Shown here piece after piece: positions 7,361-10,812 of a DNA stretch of 10,812 nt. A program made the position numbers and the translations under genes. Numbering within the stretch: the first letter of the stretch is position 1; each line of letters starts with the position of its first letter. Below the pieces are notes generated by a model. It saw nothing but the letters and a program-made list of their open reading frames with translations, was not told the DNA's origin and did not search any database. The stretch is from Acidobacteria bacterium UBA6911 (lineage in GTDB: Bacteria > Acidobacteriota > UBA6911): NCBI GenBank assembly GCA_002451015.1, contig DKBB01000103.1, forward strand, positions 1 through 10,812. Direction: 5' to 3'.

Positions 7361-7740
7361 TGAGACCAAAAAACGATACCCTGAGCGGGCCACAACTGGA
7401 CATTATGAAAGTAGTCTGGCGGCTGGGCGAAGCGACCGTACGCGACGTTTATGAAGACCTGCGCACCCAGCGTGCAATCGCCTACACAACCGTCATGACC
7501 ACAATGAAAACCATGGAAACCCGGGGACACCTGAAAAAGCGGACCGAAGGCCGTGCCTTTGTCTACACAGCCTCCGCAGCCGAAAATCGGATGATTCGAA
7601 ACATTGTGGGCGATTTTATCGACCGGGTCTTCAATGGATCCGCTGAACCGCTGCTGGTACACCTGGTTGAGGAAAAACGCCTGTCGGAAAAGGACCTGGA
7701 AAAAATCAAGAAAATGATTCAAGAGAAAGAGAAGCATTAA
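7360..7740 (+). CDS. BlaI/MecI/CopY-family transcriptional repressor
   Basis: The product has 126 residues, standard for the family. An N-terminal winged helix (about 9-72) has the expected LDIMKVVW first helix, ATVRDVYEDL, recognition helix AYTTVMTTMKTM (41-52) and the wing RTEGRAFVYTA. The C-terminal helices (about 76-122) form the dimer part. In staphylococcal BlaI the partner peptidase signal leads to cleavage at residues 101-102; here the aligned pair would be His101-Leu102 in LLVHLVEEK, by visual alignment only. The ATG at 7360 is chosen because the next Met is inside helix 1. No ribosome site exists, and the promoter position implies a leaderless mRNA. The gene is 21 bp upstream of the M56 fusion gene, its expected regulator. 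The palindrome at its start suggests autorepression. Confidence 0.9.
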   Translation: MRPKNDTLSGPQLDIMKVVWRLGEATVRDVYEDLRTQRAIAYTTVMTTMKTMETRGHLKKRTEGRAFVYTASAAENRMIRNIVGDFIDRVFNGSAEPLLVHLVEEKRLSEKDLEKIKKMIQEKEKH

Positions 7741-7761
7741 ACCCTTTTCTCAGAGGACACG

Positions 7762-10668
7762 ATGGCACTTCCCCTTTGGATCGATAATCTCATCGCATAC
7801 AGCCTGCAAATAGCGATTCTGGCTGCGGCGGGTACACTGCTGGCCTATATATTTCGTTTGCGTTTTCCCCGAGTGTCGCTCATCTACTGGCAGGTGCTAC
7901 TGCTTGCCTGCCTGGCACTTCCCGTTTTGCAGAAGTGGGAAAGACCGGCTGCTGTTTCCACGCCCCCCGCCATACAGATTATGGAAATGACTGTTTCGAA
8001 CACAGGAGCGGTTTCTGAACTGCCGTCGGAGTCAAAGATATCGATAACCGATACAGCTGTGTTGATCTTTGCTGCGGGGGCATTATTGCGATTGTTGTGG
8101 CTGGCTCTCGGTTTTTACAGGCTATGCCTGTTATTGCGCAGGTCGGAACGCATCGAACGGATGCCGGCTTTCGCCGAAAGAATTGAGTCGCTTATCGGCG
8201 TTCGGGCGCGCTTCTACATGTCCGATGAGACGGACAGTCCCGCCACCTTCGGAATCTTCAATCCGACGGTCATCCTGCCCCGGACATTTCCTGAAATGCG
8301 CGAGGCCTGCAGGGAAGCCATCCTCTGCCACGAACTCCTGCACGTACGGCGGCGCGACTGGGCTCTGATTTTTATCGAAGAGATGATACGCACCATTTTC
8401 TGGTTTCACCCCGCCGTCTGGTGGCTGCTCTCGAGGATTCATCTTACCCGGGAACAGTCCGTGGACCATGAAGTCGTCAAACTTACGGGAAACCGTCAGC
8501 CTTACCTGGATTCCCTGCTGGAAATCGCCCGGAAGCGCGGACGCCCCAAAGCTGTGCCTGCGCCGCTTTTTCTGAGAGAGCGCCACTTGGTTGAGCGGGT
8601 AGCTCTTTTGATAAAGGAGGTTTCCATGAATCGATTGCGGTTGGCACTGAGTCTGGTTGCAGTTTTTGCCCTTCTGGCCGGAACCGTTCATTTCGCCGCT
8701 GCCTGGTTTCCCCTGACAGGCTCAGCGGATCCGGAAATGAACGAGCCTTCCAAAGATCCTTTGCGGATCGGCGAAAATGATCTCCAGTCCAAACTCATTC
8801 GTAAGGTTCATCCTGCTTATCCTGAGGAGGCCAGGGAAGCGGGAGTTACCGGACAGGTCACATTAGACATAACCGTTAATGAAAAGGGCGAGGTCACCGA
8901 CGTTAAAGTGCTAGACGGGCATCCGCTATTGATTGATTCCTCCATGGAAGCTGTACGGCAGTATAAGGTTTCACCGACTCTTCTGAACGGCGCATCCACA
9001 CAGGTTATCGCCACCGTTACTGTAAATTATGATGAAGAGACCACCGGTACAAAGAACGAAGCTCAACAGGTCCAAACCCTCGCCGCTCGGTCAGATCCAA
9101 CCCAGGCGTCAACAGCCCAGACGAAAATCGTTCCCCAACCGATCAGGCTGATGCAACCGACAGGCGGCGAATCAAACGGTAAGTTCGAGCTTCATTATTC
9201 GGATGCGGATCTGAGGCCTTTTATACAGCAGATCTCCGAACTTCTCGGTCTGACGCCGCTGATAATCGATCCGAAGGTACAGGGAACCGCTACCGTTCAT
9301 AGCTCGGAACCGATATCGAAAAGCGAAGTCCTTAACCTGTTTCACCTTACCCTCAAGAACAATAGCGCATCTTTGATCAAGCAGAACGGTATTTATCTGG
9401 TTGTTCCAATATCCTCGGAACTGAACACGGATATCGACATTATCGAACATCAGTCACAGGATGCCAAATCGGAAACCCCACCGGAGAATTCGGAAACAGC
9501 CTCGCAAAAGGAAGGTGGTGTGTATGGGGGCATAGTAGGGGGAATACCGGGTGGTGTTGTCGGCGGTGTTACAGTCGTACCCGGCGTTGCGGGATCTGGC
9601 GGAGGGATCGGCTCCGGAGAGGGTGCGGGAGTGGGTCCCGGGGAAGTGGCTGTTATTGGAAGCTTTGGAAGCAATAGCACTGGTATTAGAAACTTTGGAA
9701 GCTTTAGAAGCAATAGTGCACTGGGTCGAATGGATTCAACCCAGTCCACCGGAACGGAAAGCGACTCTTCACAACAGGCCCCGAAAAGAATCGGCGTCAA
9801 TGTTCTCCAATCCAAACTTATTCGCCGGGTCGAACCCGACTATCCTGAGGAGGCCAAGGGTGGACAGGTCGTATTAAATGTAACCGTGAATGAAAAGGGC
9901 GATGTCACGAACGTTGAAGTGCTTGACGGCGATCCGCTTCACATTGATTCCGTTGTGGCGGCGGTGAAGCAGTGGAAGTATGAACCGATCCTACTGAACG
10001 GCACGCCCGTGCCGGTTATCGGCACCGTTACCGTAAAACGTAATCTTGTTATGCCCACGCAGTTTGTTTCGCCCACGGAAATACCAATAAATCCGAATCC
10101 CGAAAATGCCGAATGGATTGACGGCAATGTTCTTCAATCCAAACTCATTCATAAGGTTGATCCCGAGTATCCTGAACTGGCCAAGAGAGCGCGCGTTCAG
10201 GGGAAAGTCAATTTAGCCGTAACCGTAGACGAAGAAGGCCATGTCTCCAACGTTGAAGTGATTGGCGGCCATCCCATGCTATTGATCGCTGCTGAAAAGG
10301 CAGTCAAGCAATGGAAGTATCAACCGACTTTACTGAATGGCAAGGCGATTCCAGTCGTCGCATTCGTTAGAGTTAATTTTGTTTTGCCGGAAGATACGGA
10401 AGCCGATGCGCCTGCAGGGGAACTCCGCAATCCTAACGTAATAATTGTCTCACTCGATGAGTCCGGAAAAGTCGCAATTAATAAAGAGCCGGTTTCTATC
10501 GAGAATCTGGGCAGAGAGCTTCAGAAGTTATTCAGAGAACGGCCCGATAAGATCCTGTTCCTAAGGGTCCCCGCCAATGTAAATTACAGCGAAGTGAAAA
10601 AAATAGTCGATATAGCCAAGGGTGCGGGAGCGGGTGAAATTGGATTGATTACAGACGAAATCCGCTAA
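7762..10668 (+). CDS. BlaR1-type M56 peptidase fused to TonB_C x3, N0/STN and ExbD-like domains
   Basis: The protein has 968 residues. Membrane helices lie at about 11-31, 40-58 and 97-118; the zinc site HELLH (190-194) and EQSVD (231-235) follow, then a fourth helix at about 292-315. This is the BlaR1/MecR1 layout, with peptidase inside and the C-terminus outside. The outer part has a TonB C-terminal domain (339-423), a secretin N0/TonB short-N domain (about 472-552), a Gly/Val/Pro-rich linker (585-632), two further TonB C-terminal domains (679-761, 788-873) and an ExbD/TolR-like periplasmic domain (about 892-968). No penicillin-binding sensor domain is present, so beta-lactam sensing is unlikely. 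I infer an envelope sensor that triggers BlaI inactivation. The start has AGAGGA at good spacing. An internal AAAGGAGG and ATG (8613-8628) may give a shorter product. Confidence 0.88.
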   Translation: MALPLWIDNLIAYSLQIAILAAAGTLLAYIFRLRFPRVSLIYWQVLLLACLALPVLQKWERPAAVSTPPAIQIMEMTVSNTGAVSELPSESKISITDTAVLIFAAGALLRLLWLALGFYRLCLLLRRSERIERMPAFAERIESLIGVRARFYMSDETDSPATFGIFNPTVILPRTFPEMREACREAILCHELLHVRRRDWALIFIEEMIRTIFWFHPAVWWLLSRIHLTREQSVDHEVVKLTGNRQPYLDSLLEIARKRGRPKAVPAPLFLRERHLVERVALLIKEVSMNRLRLALSLVAVFALLAGTVHFAAAWFPLTGSADPEMNEPSKDPLRIGENDLQSKLIRKVHPAYPEEAREAGVTGQVTLDITVNEKGEVTDVKVLDGHPLLIDSSMEAVRQYKVSPTLLNGASTQVIATVTVNYDEETTGTKNEAQQVQTLAARSDPTQASTAQTKIVPQPIRLMQPTGGESNGKFELHYSDADLRPFIQQISELLGLTPLIIDPKVQGTATVHSSEPISKSEVLNLFHLTLKNNSASLIKQNGIYLVVPISSELNTDIDIIEHQSQDAKSETPPENSETASQKEGGVYGGIVGGIPGGVVGGVTVVPGVAGSGGGIGSGEGAGVGPGEVAVIGSFGSNSTGIRNFGSFRSNSALGRMDSTQSTGTESDSSQQAPKRIGVNVLQSKLIRRVEPDYPEEAKGGQVVLNVTVNEKGDVTNVEVLDGDPLHIDSVVAAVKQWKYEPILLNGTPVPVIGTVTVKRNLVMPTQFVSPTEIPINPNPENAEWIDGNVLQSKLIHKVDPEYPELAKRARVQGKVNLAVTVDEEGHVSNVEVIGGHPMLLIAAEKAVKQWKYQPTLLNGKAIPVVAFVRVNFVLPEDTEADAPAGELRNPNVIIVSLDESGKVAINKEPVSIENLGRELQKLFRERPDKILFLRVPANVNYSEVKKIVDIAKGAGAGEIGLITDEIR
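8613..8628 (+). promoter_or_regulatory. Strong internal ribosome binding site and ATG inside the M56 fusion gene
   Basis: AAAGGAGG (8613-8620), a five-base spacer TTTCC and an in-frame ATG (8626-8628, Met289) form a near-perfect start signal. Translation from here gives a 680-residue protein that begins MNRLRLALSLVAVFALLAG, a good signal anchor, followed by all TonB, N0 and ExbD-like domains but no peptidase. The bases also encode KEVSM, so protein conservation alone could explain them. Confidence 0.45.
8776..10380 (+). repeat. Three related TonB C-terminal domain repeats in one gene
   Basis: The repeats lie at 8776-9030, 9796-10044 and 10123-10380. Each starts with LQSKLI and ends with a TV/RV-type strand after LLNG. 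The first two share the exact 16-mer TATCCTGAGGAGGCCA (8818-8833 and 9841-9856), so duplication within the gene is visible at the DNA level. Repeat 1 has QYKVSP where repeats 2 and 3 have QWKY and P. Repeat 2 is four residues shorter after PEEA. Confidence 0.8.
9514..9716 (+). repeat. Glycine-rich low-complexity linker with a 39-bp micro-repeat
   Basis: Codons 585-632 of the fusion protein are mostly Gly with Val, Pro and Ile (units such as GGIPGGVVGGV). Right after it, GGAAGCTTTGGAAGCAATAG (9658-9677) recurs with one change at 9697-9716, a period of 39 bp that keeps the frame and encodes GSFGSNS and GSFRSNS. The tract probably forms a flexible periplasmic spacer and may vary in length between strains. 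Confidence 0.7.
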
Positions 10669-10725
10669 GAAATCCCCAGTCCGTACACCGTATTATATTT
10701 GTATTTGGATGCCGCACAACGCGGG

Positions 10726-10812
10726 TCAAGGCTGCGGATTTGAATGATTCTCCGGGTTCTCGGCCAGACCCATATCCTTGATCTTTTCAGGTGTAAAGAC
10801 TCCGCGCCTGAT
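10726..10812 (-). CDS. 3' end of an unidentified gene (partial)
   Basis: The minus strand is open from the window edge for 28 codons to a TGA at 10726-10728. The peptide begins IRRGVFTPEKIKDMGLAEN and is polar, with a Pro/Asn-rich tail. The composition looks like a real protein C-terminus, but I do not recognise the family. It converges on the M56 fusion gene, leaving a 57-bp gap in which I see no clear hairpin terminator. The call rests on an open frame of limited length. Confidence 0.45.
   Translation of the reverse strand: MRRGVFTPEKIKDMGLAENPENHSNPQP

Noticed and set aside
7348..7737. 129-codon minus-strand open frame opposite the BlaI-like gene
   Set aside because: It is entirely antisense to a clear repressor gene; its Phe/Cys-rich peptide is a reverse-frame artefact.
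7762..10668. Beta-lactam sensor/resistance operon (blaI-blaR1 proper)
   Set aside because: The extracellular part has TonB, N0-like and ExbD-like domains instead of a penicillin-binding domain, and no beta-lactamase or PBP gene is nearby.

Overview
The window looks like chromosomal DNA of a Gram-negative (diderm) bacterium with moderate GC. TonB C-terminal, secretin-N0-like and ExbD-like domains imply an outer membrane. A BlaI-type repressor followed by an M56 peptidase fused to TonB domains through a Gly/Val/Pro-rich linker is an arrangement I associate mainly with Acidobacteriota (including Aminicenantes-like lineages). That placement is from memory and weak. I see no rRNA, tRNA, CRISPR array, insertion sequence or phage gene.

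Layout. (1) Bases 1-612: a promoter-like element and a plus-strand DinB-family protein. (2) Bases 616-755: a small fold and then a very long hairpin (34-nt arms) between convergent genes. (3) Bases 756-4543, minus strand: a two-gene unit made of an acyl-activating enzyme/ACP/PlsC-type acyltransferase fusion and, 26 bp downstream, a UMF1-family MFS transporter. This resembles in logic the E. coli aas-lplT lysophospholipid pair, but with a different domain order and transporter clade. (4) Bases 4544-4932: a non-coding gap with one weak minus-strand promoter. (5) Bases 4933-7213, minus strand: an RdhA-like corrinoid/iron-sulfur reductase without a Tat signal and, downstream, a zinc-dependent medium-chain dehydrogenase. 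(6) Bases 7214-7359: a divergent control region with a TTGACA/TATTAT promoter and a 21-bp palindrome that ends in the start codon of the BlaI-like gene. (7) Bases 7360-10668, plus strand: the BlaI-family repressor and a 968-residue multidomain membrane protein. (8) Bases 10726-10812, minus strand: the 3' end of an unidentified gene.

The most interesting part is the BlaI/M56 module. The large protein carries, in order, a BlaR1-type membrane metallopeptidase, one TonB C-terminal domain, a secretin/TonB short-N (N0-like) domain, a glycine-rich linker, two more TonB C-terminal domains, and an ExbD/TolR-like periplasmic domain without its membrane helix. By analogy with BlaR1, the C-terminal half should lie in the periplasm and the peptidase in the cytoplasm, so an envelope signal could lead to cleavage of BlaI. 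An excellent in-frame ribosome binding site and ATG sit just before the last membrane helix and could give a second, peptidase-free product. The repressor promoter appears to produce a leaderless mRNA, and its operator covers the -10 element and start codon. The same palindrome carries a TATAAT on the opposite strand, so it might also control the divergent RdhA-like gene.
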